Of a stretch of DNA of 64,000 nt, positions 26,801 through 37,823 are shown in pieces; position 1 is the first letter of the stretch; each line of letters starts with the position of its first letter. The translations under genes and the position numbers were made by a program. The notes beneath the pieces were generated by a model. The model was not told the DNA's origin and made no database searches. It worked only from the letters and a program-made list of their open reading frames with translations. The DNA is from Diadophis punctatus similis (taxonomy: Eukaryota > Chordata > Lepidosauria > Squamata > Dipsadidae): NCBI GenBank assembly GCA_023053685.1, contig JALIGW010000001.1, positions 162,932,547 to 162,996,546 of the forward strand, written 5' to 3'.

Positions 26801-29800
26801 TGGCCTTCTCCAGTTCGAGGAGACACTCGTTCGGCAGGCCGAGGCAGTGAGGCAGTCCCGGAACCAGAGAAATCTGGGGGCCAGGCAGGGGACGGAATGG
26901 ATCTGCCCTCAGTGTGGAAGGGATTGCCACTCTCGGATTGGCCTTTTTAACCACACTAGATGCTGTTCTAGGAACTCTTTCTAGAAACTCTTTCCAGAGC
27001 ACGATACCATAGTCCCGTGGTGGCGAACCTATGGCACGCGTGCCAGAGGTGGCACGCGGAGCCATAGAAGCCGGCACGCGAGGGTTCCCACCGGCAAACC
27101 GGAAGTGCGAAAAACGCACTTCCAGTTTGCCGGTGTGCTGTTTTTTGCACTCCGGGGGGTTCAGGGAAGCTCCCTGAAGCTCTGGAATGCAAAAAACTAC
27201 AAAACGGACAAACCGGAAGTGCACTTTTCCGCACTTCTGGTTTGTCCGTTTTGTAGTTTTTTGCATTCCGGAGCTTCAGGGAGCTTCCCTGAACCCTCAG
27301 GAGTGCAAAAAACAGCATACCGGCAAACCGGAAGTGCGTTTTTTCGCACTTCCGGTTTGCCGGTTTCGTCGTTCCAGGCTCCGGTAAGCCTTTGTGCGGG
27401 GGTGGGGGGGTGTGCGCATGCGCAGGGGGCAGCATGGGGGGTGTTGTGTGCATGTGTGGGGGGGAGGGAATGGGTGTGGGTATGCGAGCGCGCGCAAGCG
27501 CGCGCCCCCCCTTTTTGGCACGCGAGCTGAAAAAGGTTCGTCACCACTGCCATAGTCTCTCGAGACTGAAGGTTGCCAAAGCCAAAAGCTGGTTCATGTT
27601 ACTTTAATTGTGCTTCTATTATATAAATCAATGTCTTCTAATTTTCTGTAGGTATTAATATTTAAATCTTATGTTATTTATAAATGAAGGTTTTGAATCT
27701 TTCAATTGGAAATGAAGAGATAGTCAATCCTATACATGTTTGGAATGGAATTCCTGAATTGGATTCAGATCTTACTCAGGTATATTTTCCAAAATAGTAA
27801 AAAAGCAATTGTGTTATGGATATTTGTTGACTATTTTTTCGGACCTGTTGTGATTATTTTTTTCTTTCCATTTAGTGAATTAGTGAGGAACAGGTTTCAT
27901 ATAGGATTTAAAGTTGGTAGGTAATTCAGTACCACTTGAATAAGCAAAGTTAGTGGCAAGAAATAAAAACAAAATTTACCAAAATTGGTAGAAAATAATG
28001 AATACTAACAATTTTTTGCTAAAATTTAGGGGGCAGGGAACCAACCATTGGCATTATTGATGTGGAATGTATTATTATAATATGCTTAAGGCAGATATAA
28101 AACTAACAACCCTCCTAAATTTTGAACAATAAATCTCAGTTGCGCCAGTCAGCATAGCAAACTATTGTTGATATTTTAAAGATCATAGAGGTCCCCTCTG
28201 GAGATAAAACTGATTTCCATCCTGTGATCTGTGTGCAACTAATACTCCTGATCTATTGGCTGAGAGATAATGCAAGTAACACTTAACCCACTTGTTGGCC
28301 TTTATTTAAGAATTGTGATATGTGTATGACTAAGGCTAAGCTAAGGAAATTCTTAGACATATCTCAGTTCAACCCTGAGCTACAAATATTCTTTTCTGTC
28401 TTTACATATGTGTATATTTAATACAGATAATCGATAGAAAATGATAGATAATGATAAATAATGGTAGAGGGGGGATTCCTCCTATTAGCCAGGAGAACTG
28501 TTTTAAAAACTTTCCACACAAACAAGTGTTTTAAGAATAAACTTAGTTAGCAAAACAAAAAACGGAAATGGCTCCTATAAAGAACTTAGAAAAAAAAATA
28601 CCGAACAAAGATGACTTTTTAATAAAATCCTGCGCCGAAGTTATATTTTAAAAAATATTTTTTCCTTAATAAAGCATATTGTGATTCTAACAGGACTTCT
28701 GGTAGGTTCTGATAGGTTCTTTCCCCCAAAAAAGTGGTTTCATCAAGGCTTTTATGATTATGTCTTTAAGCAGTCCATACACGTACAAGTCCATAGCTTA
28801 ACATTTTGACTGCTATGCAGGGAAATAAGATCTACTGTAAATCTCTGTCAGCTGAATTCCTGATTAACCTTTCTCCAGTGGTGCTGTTAAGGTGGGAGAA
28901 AAGGGTAGGGATGGCATTGACAAGAACTTGATTCTTCAACAACCAGCTGCCATACTCTGCAGACATTGGGAGCAAATAATTTTGGTTGGAGTTGGTACTG
29001 AGAAGCAAAGAATTAAACTTTTCCATTTTTTGTGATGCATTCCAGTCCCAATAAAGTAATCGTATCTGACTCTAAAGGCAGTGCTCATCTCTGTTTCTTA
29101 GCTGAGGGAGCCAGTGTTGTCCAAAAATGCATCTGTAGTCATTTGGCCAGCATGACTATATGCGAGTACCAAATTTTTCGGAGTATAAGACGCACCCCCC
29201 AAAAAAAGTGGGTGGAAAAGTCTGTGCTTCTTATACAGTGAATATTGCAGCAGAGGGGGAGGGGGGTTGGTGTGGCGCTGATCAGCTGTTCTAGAATGAG
29301 CCGCGGGGCCACTGAGTGGACCATACCAGCGGTGAACGGGCTGTGGTGAATGGGCTGCAGTGGTGGTAAACGGCCCACAGTGGTGGCGGCAAAAGGGCCG
29401 TGGTAGCGGTGGTGAATGGGCCGTGTCAAACGGGCCAGATGAATGCTTGGAGGCAGAGGCAGATTTGTTTTTCTTGTTTTCCACCCCAAAAGCTAGGTAC
29501 ATCTTATAGAGCCGAGGTGCGCAGTGGTTAGAGTGCAGCACTGCAGGCTACTTCAGCTGACTGCTAGCTGCAGTTCGGCTGTTCAAATCTCACCGGCTCA
29601 AGGTTGACTCAGCCTTCCATTCTTCTGAGGTTGGTAAAAGGAGGGCCCAGATTGTTGGGGGCAATATGCTGACTCTGTAAACCGCTTAGAGAGGGCTGTA
29701 AAGCACTATGAAGCGGTATATAAGTCTAAATGCTATTGCTATAGTCCGAGGCGTCTTATAGTCTGAAAAATATGGTATATGCCAAGGCACATGGAACACT

Positions 29801-32800
29801 ACCTTTCCACTGAAATTATACCTATTTATCTACTTGCATTTGTATGCTTTTGACCGCCTAGGTTGGCAGGCGCTGGAGCAGGAATAGGAGCTCATCCCGT
29901 CATGTGGTACTTGGGTCTTGAACTGCAGGCCTTCCAGTTGATAGGTCCAGCATTTTATCCACTATGCTACCACGCCCTCCCAGTCCTGATACTCTTGAAA
30001 TAAAAATAATGATTAAATAAATGTTTATTTTGTAATTATTCCCCCTCATGCCATTTTCCAATAAGAAATGCTAAGTAATATTTCAGTTCTGGAACAGAAG
30101 CCTAAGAAGGTACAATATGGAGTGTTTTGAATGTATTACATATTAAGGAAGTAGCACGTTTTGAAAGCAATGAATCTTAGTGTGCTACCCAACAATAAAC
30201 ATAGGGTATTCATTGAGTATTGTTCTGTTTTGTAAGCTGTTCTTCTAGAAATTATTTTTTGTTTTCCTCTTAGATAATGTCCAAGAATGAAACAGATAAT
30301 TTGTACCCTGTTCCAGCAACTATCTTGGCAATGGAAGGTAAGTTGACTGCATGTGAACTTGTACTATGCATTTTATATATGTACTACTCTGTGCCTTTTT
30401 CCATGCGTACTACTTCATTCAATCTATAGCTCACTTTTTTTTCAAGTGTATTTTGTCCTACTCAACCAAATATACAAGTAAATCATTTCTAATTTTCCAG
30501 AATTTATGAGAGTAGAAATAAGTGTGTTTATACTCTACATCATGTTTTAAGTTGTAAGTTCTCAGCTGAGTAGAAATATTATCAATTTCATAAAGAAGAA
30601 TGTTCAGCCCCACTTCTCTCTTTATAGTATTGCAAATAGATCTAGTTGTCCTCCAAGAAACTCTGCCCCAGCTATTATGTATATTTGAAATTGCCTTCCC
30701 AAATCTGCAACAATTTATTAAAATTCTTCCTTTTCAAAATATCTCTTTTTTCCTAGTAGTTGGCAGCCAGTGGCTTGCAGGATAATGCTGCTCTATAGCA
30801 TTCCTTTTGCTATCCTAGATAGATGGGCCACAAATTTCTAGGGAATTGGTGGTGGTTTAAGGGCTATTGCAGGTACCAACCCTTACTGTTTAAGTAATTT
30901 CATCCTAAATTAGACTACTTCCCATTTGGAGGAGATTAATCTATTTTCTCTTGAAGACAAAGAAGTCCAATCTGTGGCTGCAAGAAAATGCCTTTCCTGC
31001 TCTAGAATGATCCACAGGGCAGTGTCTGCAGAATGCCATTTCTAGCTATGTAATAGCTACTGCACGATCTTACAAAAGATTCTTGAGGTTTTGTGCTGAT
31101 TGCAAAATGACAAGCAGTAAATCAGCTGTTTTCCTAAAATTATAAAAAATTGAAAGGACAAATTGTGAAGTTTGTGACACTGAGGAAAGGGAGAAACATC
31201 AAATCAGTAACTAAGACAACTCAAAATTTGCATTTGAACCTTATACTCAAATTTCAATGCTTTTTCTGTTTTGTGACTGTCTGTTCCCCTATGGCAGCCA
31301 TTTTGTGGTATTGCCAAGGACATTTTTTTAATATCAAAGTTGAAAGTACCTGAAATTATTTAATACATAATTGAACCTATGCATGTGCAATTTAACAGTT
31401 GTGCATTGCTTGCTTAAGTTTTCAATTTCCTCTCCTGCTTCTCCCATGTTTGAATTTTCAATTCTCAGGACAGGGATCAGTATTATATAAAGCCCTATAT
31501 GCATATTGATGGGAATTTAATTATGATTAATTTGTAAAAATGCCAATTTATGCTGTTGCAATGTAGATTAAAATGGTTGTGATACAACAGTGATCAAGAA
31601 ATTGGATGTCTAGACAGATTTCAAGAAACTGTTAGCTAAGGATTTTTGACAGATATTTGAATTTAAGTTCTCTCCATCCCAGCCAAAGGACTATAGAGAT
31701 TATAGTTTTAAAACATCTGGGGGATAAAGATTGTTTACTCTGACAAAAAAATGTTATTATTCATGGTAGTTATATGAAATCTCTAGGCTCATTGATAGTA
31801 TCCTTGGTATCAGTTTGTGTAGCAAAAGCAATCTGTTCTTTTACCAGCATCTGAATTTTAAAGAAGCGAGGGTGAGAAAAGGCTGAGAACTAAAAGGGAG
31901 CTCTCTGTTTATTACCAGTCTCACTTTTCCTGGTATCCTATATTAACTGAATATCCTCCAAATTATTTTTATTACTTCTCTGGTTCCTTGAAAGCTTATT
32001 GGATTTTCTCCTAGGTAAATTAAGTTTTCCAATCAGTAATGGTAAATGGTTTGCCAAAAATACCTATGTGACCGATCTTGCATTGTGAAATGTAGTTGCA
32101 AAGAAATATATGGGTAGTCCTGAATTTGCGATCGGTTGCTTAGCAACCATTTGAAGTTACAACAGACACCCACCCCAAAGTTACTTATGACTCATTTCTG
32201 AAGTTCTTATGCAACCCCCCCCCCCCCCATGGTCATGTAACTACATTTTTGGCATTTGACAATGAGCCTGCTTTTATGTCCGTTTGTGGATCCCCTGTAC
32301 TAGTTTGTTTAACAACTAGTACAAAAAATGTCATTTTGGGGCTGGTCATATGATGACCTGCTTTACAACATCACTTATGTTGTAAATTATGGAATATTAA
32401 AGTTTGCAGTCTTTGTTTATGGATGCTCTAGATCAGTGGTTCTCAACCTGGGGGTCGTGACCCCTTTGGGGGTCGAACAACCCATACACAGGGGTCGGGA
32501 GACTTCGCCCGGACACCGCCATTTGGGTTCTTTTACCCTCTGTGCATGTGCAGAACGCTTTGCGCATGCGCAGAGGTTAAAAGAACCCAAATGGCAGTGG
32601 GGCAGGGGTTGCGGCGGCGGGCGGGGCGCGGGGGGGGCGCGGGGGGCGGCATTAGGAAGGTTGAGAACCACTGCTCTAGATGGATTCAGTGTACAACTCA
32701 ACTCCCTAAGTGGATTCCAGATGCAACTTCTTGCTGTTTGAACAACTAAATCATTCATTACAGGTAGTCCTCGATTTTGAACGGGTTGTTTAATGATTTG

Positions 32801-34763
32801 GGTGCTTAGCAATTGGTTCACATTTATGACTGCTTGCAATGTGCAATTGGTTTCTGGCCAAAAAAAAAGCCCATTCAAGAGAATAGATTCAGATTGTGTG
32901 ATTTGCTTAATGAATACTTAGTAATAGTAATAGTAACATCGGGTATGGTCACATGGATGCCTTGACTTACAGCCATGAAATTCTGGTCCCAATTGTAGTT
33001 GTAAGTCAAGGACTACCTTTTATGTATTTGGGATGAAATATGATAATATCACTGAATGAATGGAACTTATGACCAATCTTTGAAGCTCTGGCTATTGCAG
33101 CATTCCTACAGTCTTGTGATCAAAATTTGGTTGCTTGGCACCCTACCCACATTTATAAATAATGCAGCATATTCTCCTGCCCTACATGAACTACCTGTGC
33201 TTCAACTCCCCTTCATCTGTCTCGTCCATCTCTACCCTTTTGACTATCCTCCACAGAACACACCTTTGCCTATTCCCTCTGCTACCACCCCCACTCCCAG
33301 CTAACTGTTTGCTGTCTTCTTCCTCCCACTGCTGGCCCAGGATCCTGGTGCTGGCAAGGGTGCAGTTCCTGAATACACATGGCAGGATGGCAGAGCCACC
33401 TCTCTGGAAGGAGTTCAACAGGCCTGGCTAGGGAAGAGGCAGCAGGACAGAAGTGTTGGAAGAAGCAGGGTGGCATGGTTGGTGGAGTCTTGTCTTTCAC
33501 TGCCAGCCCACAAACTGGAGAATGCAACAGGACCAGCTGACAAGATGTGGCACCCTCATCTTGTCAGCCTACAGAGTGGTGAGAGCATCCTGTAGGAATA
33601 GGACATGCTCTGCAGCCCAGGCTGGAATTTGCTCACCCCTTCCAAGGCTTTTCAGCAGAAAGGCTGGGCCAAGCAAGGAGAGGGCCTGTAGATAGGCTCT
33701 GTCAATGTTGGGCTTGCCTCCATCCATTGCTGAAACCCGCAGATCAGTTATCCAGGAAGGCTTTCACCATGAGCTGCACTGTGTGCCTGCTTTGCTCAAC
33801 CACCACCATGCCAGCTCTCCCAATTGAGGTCATTAAATAGATCATAAAAGTGAGGGCCTAACATGTCACCCCACCAAGGAGAAAGATCGTGAAACCGCTG
33901 GTGTTTGTCCCAAATATGCTTTTTCAAGAGACAACTGAACTTTCTGGTTTTTCTTTAGAAGACGTTTCACTTCTCATCCAAGAAGCAGCTTCTTGGATGA
34001 GAAGCGAAACGTCTTCAAAGAAAAACCAGAAAGTCCAGTTGCCTCTTGAAAAAGCACTTTTGGGACAACCATAACCTGGATGATTGAGAATCTCCATAGA
34101 CACTGGTGTTTGCACTACATTTGAGGTCTGTTTCTTTAACTTGCAGAATGATTTTCTGTCACTAAACAGCGGGAATGGGAGATCTCTTGGCATGCTGGGG
34201 AAATGAACCTCAAATCCAATGTTTCCTCCACTTGCAATGTGGGAAGCCAGCTAAGAACAGTGCCAATGGCAGTTGGTTGTAAATGTGAACAAGTTGCCAA
34301 GTGCTTGAAATGCAGTCAGGTGACCAGGGAGGCCTTGGCACAACAGTTTACCATAGCCGGAAGTGCTTTATGGACTGTAAAGTACCCATTCCAGGGTCAT
34401 TATGATTGCTAAATGATTGCTCTTAAGTCATGGACTACCTGTATACTTAACCTTCCATTAAGCAGAAAATTGCTAGGTCATGGGTTCTAGTCACATGAAT
34501 TAAATCCTTTTAGAATTTGAGCAAGAAGTGAGGAAAGAATATGACTTCTGTATGTTTCATTAGTATGACCCAGGAAAGTGAAGAAATTTAGTTAGAATTT
34601 TAATTTAATCCATATGCAAATAGTTGTGGTTTTTTAAAATAAATTTAGTTTAAAGTAAACTATTTTGTTTCTTACAGTGGAAGAAATGACTCATGATTCA
34701 GATGACAGTACACCAATTCATTTGAGTTGTGACAGCACTGAGAATACAGCTGAGCAATGCTGA
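17564..34763 (+). CDS. TDRD6: TDRD6 gene, tudor domain-containing protein 6 (five coding exons)
   Basis: Coding exons are 17564-23831, 26292-26410, 27690-27779, 30274-30337 and 34678-34763. All introns are GT-AG and phases agree, giving about 2208 residues (about 2100 in human, from memory). From family knowledge, TDRD6 is a scaffold of the chromatoid body in male germ cells; its extended Tudor domains bind symmetrically dimethylated arginines of PIWI-type proteins, and it is needed for spermiogenesis. Tudor signature cores are visible as DEGR near residue 110, DYG near 376, DWG near 609, DYG near 887, DFG near 1098, DYG near 1400 and DYG near 1620. A partial eighth unit is formed by exons 2-3 (MVWSGIQWYKAEIL, then VWNGIPELD). 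A serine-rich, low-complexity stretch of about 400 residues precedes it. The gene is convergent with PLA2G7. The reading frame is intact, so it looks functional. Confidence 0.96.
24140..24425 (-). mobile_element. Mariner transposase C-terminal remnant
   Basis: The left end ACGAGGGTGAGTCAAAA resembles a mariner inverted terminus. The - strand encodes words like WLKEQSTEFYKAGIHALIRR and AIERNCDYVEK, the end of a mariner-family transposase. The rest of the gene is missing, cut by the hAT fragment at 24455. TDRD6 intron 1. Confidence 0.65.
24455..24695. mobile_element. 5'-truncated hAT MITE (CAGTGATGGCGAACC family)
   Basis: The right half is clear: interior words shared with 44083-44542, ending GGTTCGCCATCACGG, then CCCTAGAT. 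The left terminus is absent and mariner-derived sequence abuts it. TDRD6 intron 1. Confidence 0.7.
25327..25378 (+). mobile_element. Truncated 3' end of the GAGCCGAGGTG SINE
   Basis: Only ATATGAAGCGGTATATAAGT and the short pyrimidine-rich tail remain. TDRD6 intron 1. Confidence 0.5.
25804..26184. mobile_element. Full-length MITE, CAGGTAGTCCTC family, in TDRD6 intron 1
   Basis: Begins CAGGTAGTTTTCAACTTAC and ends GTAAGTCAAGGACTACATG, with inverted termini. It lies about 100 bases before TDRD6 exon 2. Confidence 0.8.
26292..26410 (+). CDS. TDRD6: TDRD6 exon 2
   Basis: The acceptor TTTCTTGCAG precedes the exon and GTAAGG follows it. The first two bases complete the split Glu codon from exon 1, and the exon ends in phase 0. 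The product includes GSQCMVWSGIQWYKAEILGI, matching the C-terminal partial Tudor unit of TDRD6. Confidence 0.92.
26449..27587 (+). mobile_element. 5'-truncated non-LTR LINE with TSD, TDRD6 intron 2
   Basis: The frame 26436-26984 contains KLNTFHICCLRSILGITWHD, LLKQRRLRWLGHVVRMDD, RPRGRPQLRYKDICKRDLKA and a terminal zinc-knuckle-like CPQCGRDCHSRIGLFNHTRC, the C-terminal region of a vertebrate non-LTR reverse transcriptase. I cannot fix its clade. GCTGGTTCATG repeats exactly at 26438-26448 and 27588-27598, proving retrotransposition into the intron. The hAT MITE at 27015 later jumped into its 3' UTR. Confidence 0.8.
27015..27549. mobile_element. hAT MITE nested in a LINE, perfect TSD
   Basis: Starts CCGTGGTGGCGAACCTATGG and ends GGTTCGTCACCACTG. 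CCATAGTC repeats exactly at 27007-27014 and 27550-27557, so it jumped into the LINE at 26449-27587. The interior alternates CGGCAAACCGGAAGTGCG and its reverse complement, giving several potential hairpins. Confidence 0.9.
27690..27779 (+). CDS. TDRD6: TDRD6 exon 3
   Basis: Thirty whole codons starting VLNLSIGNEEIVNP and ending DLTQ, followed by a GTATAT donor. Human TDRD6 has a near-identical block (VLNLSNGTEEIVNPENVWNG, recalled). The acceptor (AATGAAG) has a poor pyrimidine tract, so the exact 5' boundary rests on phase and homology. Confidence 0.9.
27780..29170. other. TDRD6 intron 3, first part
   Basis: No repeat or exon recognised. Confidence 0.4.
29174..29770. mobile_element. MITE with TTTTTCGGAGTATAAGACG termini, split by a SINE
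   Basis: The left end TTTTTCGGAGTATAAGACGC and right end GCGTCTTATAGTCTGAAAAA are inverted. GGCC-rich, repetitive interior sequence (CGGTGGTGAATGGGCCG-like words) follows the left end. The SINE at 29509 lies inside. Confidence 0.6.
29509..29742 (+). mobile_element. tRNA-derived squamate SINE (GAGCCGAGGTG family), full length
   Basis: Starts GAGCCGAGGTGCGCAGTGGT, has the B box GGCTGTTCAAATCTC, and ends GAAGCGGTATATAAGTCTAA with (TGCTAT)n. It is inserted in the MITE at 29174-29770. TDRD6 intron 3. Confidence 0.8.
29819..29981 (-). mobile_element. Sauria-type SINE, 5' part
   Basis: On the - strand: GGGAGGGCGTGGTAGCATAG, a B-box-like GCAGTTCAAGACCC, then CCAACCTAGGCGGTCAAAAG and AAATGCAAGTAGATAAATAG, the order seen in the SINE at 60691. 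The 3' tail is missing. TDRD6 intron 3. Confidence 0.65.
30274..30337 (+). CDS. TDRD6: TDRD6 exon 4
   Basis: A strong acceptor (TTTTCCTCTTAG) and donor (GTAAGT) bound 64 bases encoding IMSKNETDNLYPVPATILAM and a final Glu. It enters in phase 0 and leaves in phase 1, fitting both neighbours. No domain is recognised here; it is a C-terminal tail exon. Confidence 0.85.
30338..32110. other. TDRD6 intron 4, first part
   Basis: No repeat or exon recognised. Splice-like motifs occur but no conserved frame. Confidence 0.4.
32111..32345. mobile_element. MITE fragment, CAGGTAGTCCTC family, in TDRD6 intron 4
   Basis: Starts GGGTAGTCCTGAATTTGCGA and includes GGTTGCTTAGCAACCATTTG and a run of C at 32215-32228. 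The right terminus is missing. Confidence 0.55.
32434..32673. mobile_element. hAT MITE with perfect 8-bp TSD, TDRD6 intron 4
   Basis: Starts CAGTGGTTCTCAACCTGGGG and ends GGTTGAGAACCACTG. CTCTAGAT repeats exactly at 32426-32433 and 32674-32681, the classic hAT target. The interior is CpG-rich, with an inverted pair around GGGTTCTTTTA/TAAAAGAACCC. Confidence 0.9.
32761..33019. mobile_element. MITE, CAGGTAGTCCTC family, in TDRD6 intron 4
   Basis: Begins CAGGTAGTCCTCGATTTTGA and ends TTGTAAGTCAAGGACTACC, giving clear inverted termini. Confidence 0.75.
33040..33860. other. TDRD6 intron 4, GC-richer block
   Basis: Mixed-composition sequence resembling the interior of the long MITE variant at 47553-47994 (for example TTCAACTCCCCTTCATCTG against TTCAATTCCCCTTGCTCATC on the opposite strand). 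Probably an internal region of that family. Confidence 0.35.
33906..34068. repeat. Near-perfect 80-bp palindrome (Penelope-like or MITE-derived)
   Basis: Arms 33906-33986 and 33988-34068 mirror each other around A33987, including CTTCTCATCCAAGAAGC and GCTTCTTGGATGAGAAGC. The words AGCGAAACGTCTTC and AACCATAACCTGGATGA are common in dispersed vertebrate repeats, possibly Penelope-type; I am not certain of the class. TDRD6 intron 4. Confidence 0.7.
34215..34441. mobile_element. MITE 3' portion, CAGGTAGTCCTC family
   Basis: Contains TTGCCAAGTGCTTGAAATG and ends CTTAAGTCATGGACTACCTG. It may be the right end of a longer variant whose interior (33090-33860) resembles the interior of the copy at 47553-47994. 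Confidence 0.5.
34678..34763 (+). CDS. TDRD6: TDRD6 exon 5, terminal coding exon with stop
   Basis: The acceptor TTTCTTACAG is followed by two bases that complete a Val codon, then EEMTHDSDDSTPIHLSCDST and a TGA at 34761. The tail is acidic and serine-rich. Phase fits exon 4. The 3' UTR runs on to the AATAAA at 35086. Confidence 0.85.
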
Positions 34764-35085
34764 ATCATTTTACATTCAAATTTTCTCTAACTGAAGCCAA
34801 GAGTTTTATCAGGCATGTCCTGTCCAAACCAGTAGAGCTTGTAGAGTTTTTTGTCCTCATATCTTCAAGAATGTTTGCCATTGTTTTCTATGATGCTCCT
34901 AGTTAAGGGTCAGGAACAAGTGTTTAGACTTGTAGTGCTGTTCACTGTCTAAGAATATTTAAATTTGGGGGGTAGCTTGCAGGTGGAGGGAATTATATAT
35001 TTCATATTTTGAGTTTACTTTCAAAATGGTGTGGCAATATGGAAAGGTTTTGTGTGTTGTTAATTTCCTTTTTGTTAACGAAAGA

Positions 35086-35091
35086 AATAAA
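35086..35091 (+). terminator. TDRD6: TDRD6 polyadenylation signal AATAAA
   Basis: A canonical AATAAA lies 323 bases after the TDRD6 stop codon, in AT-rich sequence with TG-rich stretches just upstream. It is the first good signal on this strand after the stop. Confidence 0.65.
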
Positions 35092-35109
35092 ACATACTTG
35101 AGCTATTCA

Positions 35110-35929
35110 TTCTGCTATTTTATACTCTTACATTTGGAAAATTTGTGATCAGTGATGTAGCTGACCATATATTGAATTTTTTTCATCATTCTGATCTATA
35201 CCTTTATACATAATTTTATCTATGCTTTATACAATTTTAAATATAGTAGTAGAGCTATCATTTCAGGGAACCTGTGTTAAAAATTTAAAAAATATAACTT
35301 AAAGTTCCCCTTTAGCTCCTCAGTATAAAGATAGCATAGAAAGTTTATTCCAAATGGTTAATCGACACAGCAGCAGTGTTCCTGGGATAGGACTGAGAAA
35401 TAGAAGATGTCTTCCAGTCATGGTAAAACCCTCCGAATCTGAAACCCAGATATGATGTACCACCAAGGCTCAGAAAAATAGCTGATTTGGGAGTACAGGT
35501 TGTATTGAAATAACAACATAACTGGTTGCCAGTTTTAAACAAATTTTTTCAATTTTGCTTGTATTCTACCTTTCTGTTAAAGTACTGTTCAAAATATTGT
35601 TATAATAAAAATGCATTTAAGAAATCAGTAAAAGCATTCAAAGCCTTTCACTTGAATTGCACTCCCAAGGATAACTCTTATCTTGAAGACTCTAATTATT
35701 TTATTTTTATTGAATTTATTTTTCACATTTCTGAACCATCCTCAAAGAGATCAACTGATTTTCCACTCTAGTTCTTACCTAAATTCTAGCCTTTCAAAAA
35801 GGTGGAAACCTAATTGCATTCACATGACATGCTGGGTATGCTTACTGTTAACCACGATGGGGAACTAACTTATCAACCTCTGACATGATTTTTTTTTTGG
35901 AAAGCCAGATCTGGTTTTGTTTTGTTTTT

Positions 35930-36003
<74 letters not shown>

Positions 36004-36832
36004 GTTACTTTATGGGATGGAGATGTGAAGAAGCCAGAAATGGCCTAATCAAAATCCAATCCCATATATCTGGGATCGGAAAGGCTAATCCTATATTATT
36101 AAGTCCTTTCATTTTCAAAATAACCCCTAAAGTGGTAGAAGGGGGGGAAACATGAAAGTGTTGGCAATACTGCTGCAGAAGTACTTTGTTTTGGAAGACC
36201 GGCTGTCTATCTCACTTTCCTGGTCAACTAAGAGCCATTTAGCCAAATTCAAAATTGCCAAATTATGTACCTGAGTAATAATTGAAATAGAGTCACTGTA
36301 CTATACTCCAGCTGGTATTCTGTATCCCTGTGCTATGCTAGATGGATGCCAGGTATTCTTTTGGATTCCTGGTGACAAGCATAGATCTTAAATGTAAGCA
36401 GAAATAAACCTCATGCCAATATTTGATTTTAGCTTGCTTCCAACAAAAATGACGGTGAATATTTCTGGATCCAACATTGTATTATGAAAAACTGAATTAT
36501 ACAGTATATATATGCACTGCATGCCTGAGGTACTGGCAATATGGAGTGGCTGAGGGAATGGATAATTATATATTCAGAGTGTATTAAATATAGAAACTTG
36601 GTTTTAGTTTCCATTGGTTATGGCACAGCACAGCAAGGATCCAGATATTGGAAAATCTAATTAATGACCATACTTGTATTCTGGTTGCTGAAGTAATGCA
36701 AAAAGAACTCAAGGGCCCATCATGAGATAGAGTGGTAAATGGCCATATTTGTAACCTGTAGCAGGCGTGATATCTCCCTAAGTTACTTTGGTTCATTAAA
36801 CTATAGTAATAGCAGCTCATTTTACCCTATAC
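35110..36832. other. Intergenic between TDRD6 and PLA2G7
   Basis: Apart from the (GT)n array nothing is recognised. Confidence 0.4.
35930..36003. repeat. (GT)n microsatellite
   Basis: About 36 GT units, 850 bases beyond the TDRD6 poly(A) signal. Confidence 0.95.
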
Positions 36833-37219
36833 CAGTGATGGCGAACCTTTTTTGGCTCAAGTGCCAAAAGGGTGCGCACGCGCGCAATAGCGTGCGCGTG
36901 CGTGCCCTCACCCATAATGCAATGCCCTCCCCCTGCATATGCACAACCCCCGCGCTGCCACCCCCACGCATGTGCACAGGCCTCACTGAAACCTCCGGAC
37001 TTCTGGTAGGCCCGTTTGGTCGTTTTTTGCCGTCCCCAGGCTTCAGGAGGCTTTCCTGAACCCTGGGGACGGTGAAAAAATGGCCGAAAAGAAGGCCGAA
37101 AATCAGCTGGCCAGCGTGCATATGCGCGCTGGAGCTGACATAGGGCAACGCCTCGCATGCCCTCAGATATGGCTCCGCGTGCCACCTGTGGCACGCGTGC
37201 CATAGGTTCGCCATCACTG
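36833..37219. mobile_element. hAT MITE (CAGTGATGGCGAACC) with perfect TSD
   Basis: Starts CAGTGATGGCGAACCTTTTT and ends GGTTCGCCATCACTG. CCCTATAC repeats exactly at 36825-36832 and 37220-37227. The interior has GGCACGCG words and a stem around CCAGGCTTCAGGAGG/CCTGAACCCTGG. Confidence 0.9.
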
Positions 37220-37823
37220 CCCTATACAATGCCACTAAACATGACTTGTAGAAGTAATAGTAAGCCATGTTGTAAGCCACTAGGAATTGTGTGATAGCAA
37301 GATGGATGGCATATAAATTAAATAAACAAACAGTAAATTTCAATTCAAAAGGAGGACCGAACATCCTAATGTGGGGAAGGCAAAAACCTTAGCTTACTGG
37401 GATCAAATATACTGTATATGCAAATAAACTACTTTCCTAGTCCCATCATTTAATGGACCAAATGTATCTAGTGCCAGATGACAATTTATGTTTCAGATGA
37501 GTAAATGAAGATAATGACTATTATACTCTTGCAGAAGCAACTTCTACTTTGAAATATAGAGGTAAACCAAGAGGTTATCTCTGGTTTCTCGTGACATCCC
37601 ACTCTCGGTTTAACTCCTGGGAATTACAGCACCTGCCCTTCTAGAAATCCACGCATTGTTATTTGCAAGAATAGTAACACTGTCAGACTGTCAGCTTTTA
37701 AAAATCCTTGTAATGGTAGGAATATCATGTCTGAAGCATCTCTACCAATAAAAAAATTTAATAACTGATGTTCAGTTGGTTCCTTTCTTTGTTCTTTCTT
37801 TAACATTTGAAACCAACTCAGTA

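Noticed and set aside
26436..26984. A 182-codon frame as an unknown zinc-finger host gene
   Set aside because: It is a LINE reverse-transcriptase C-terminus flanked by an 11-bp target duplication inside a TDRD6 intron.
32328..32878. Frames of 137-153 codons on both strands in TDRD6 intron 4
   Set aside because: They span the CpG-rich hAT MITE at 32434-32673 and its flanks; no conserved protein.
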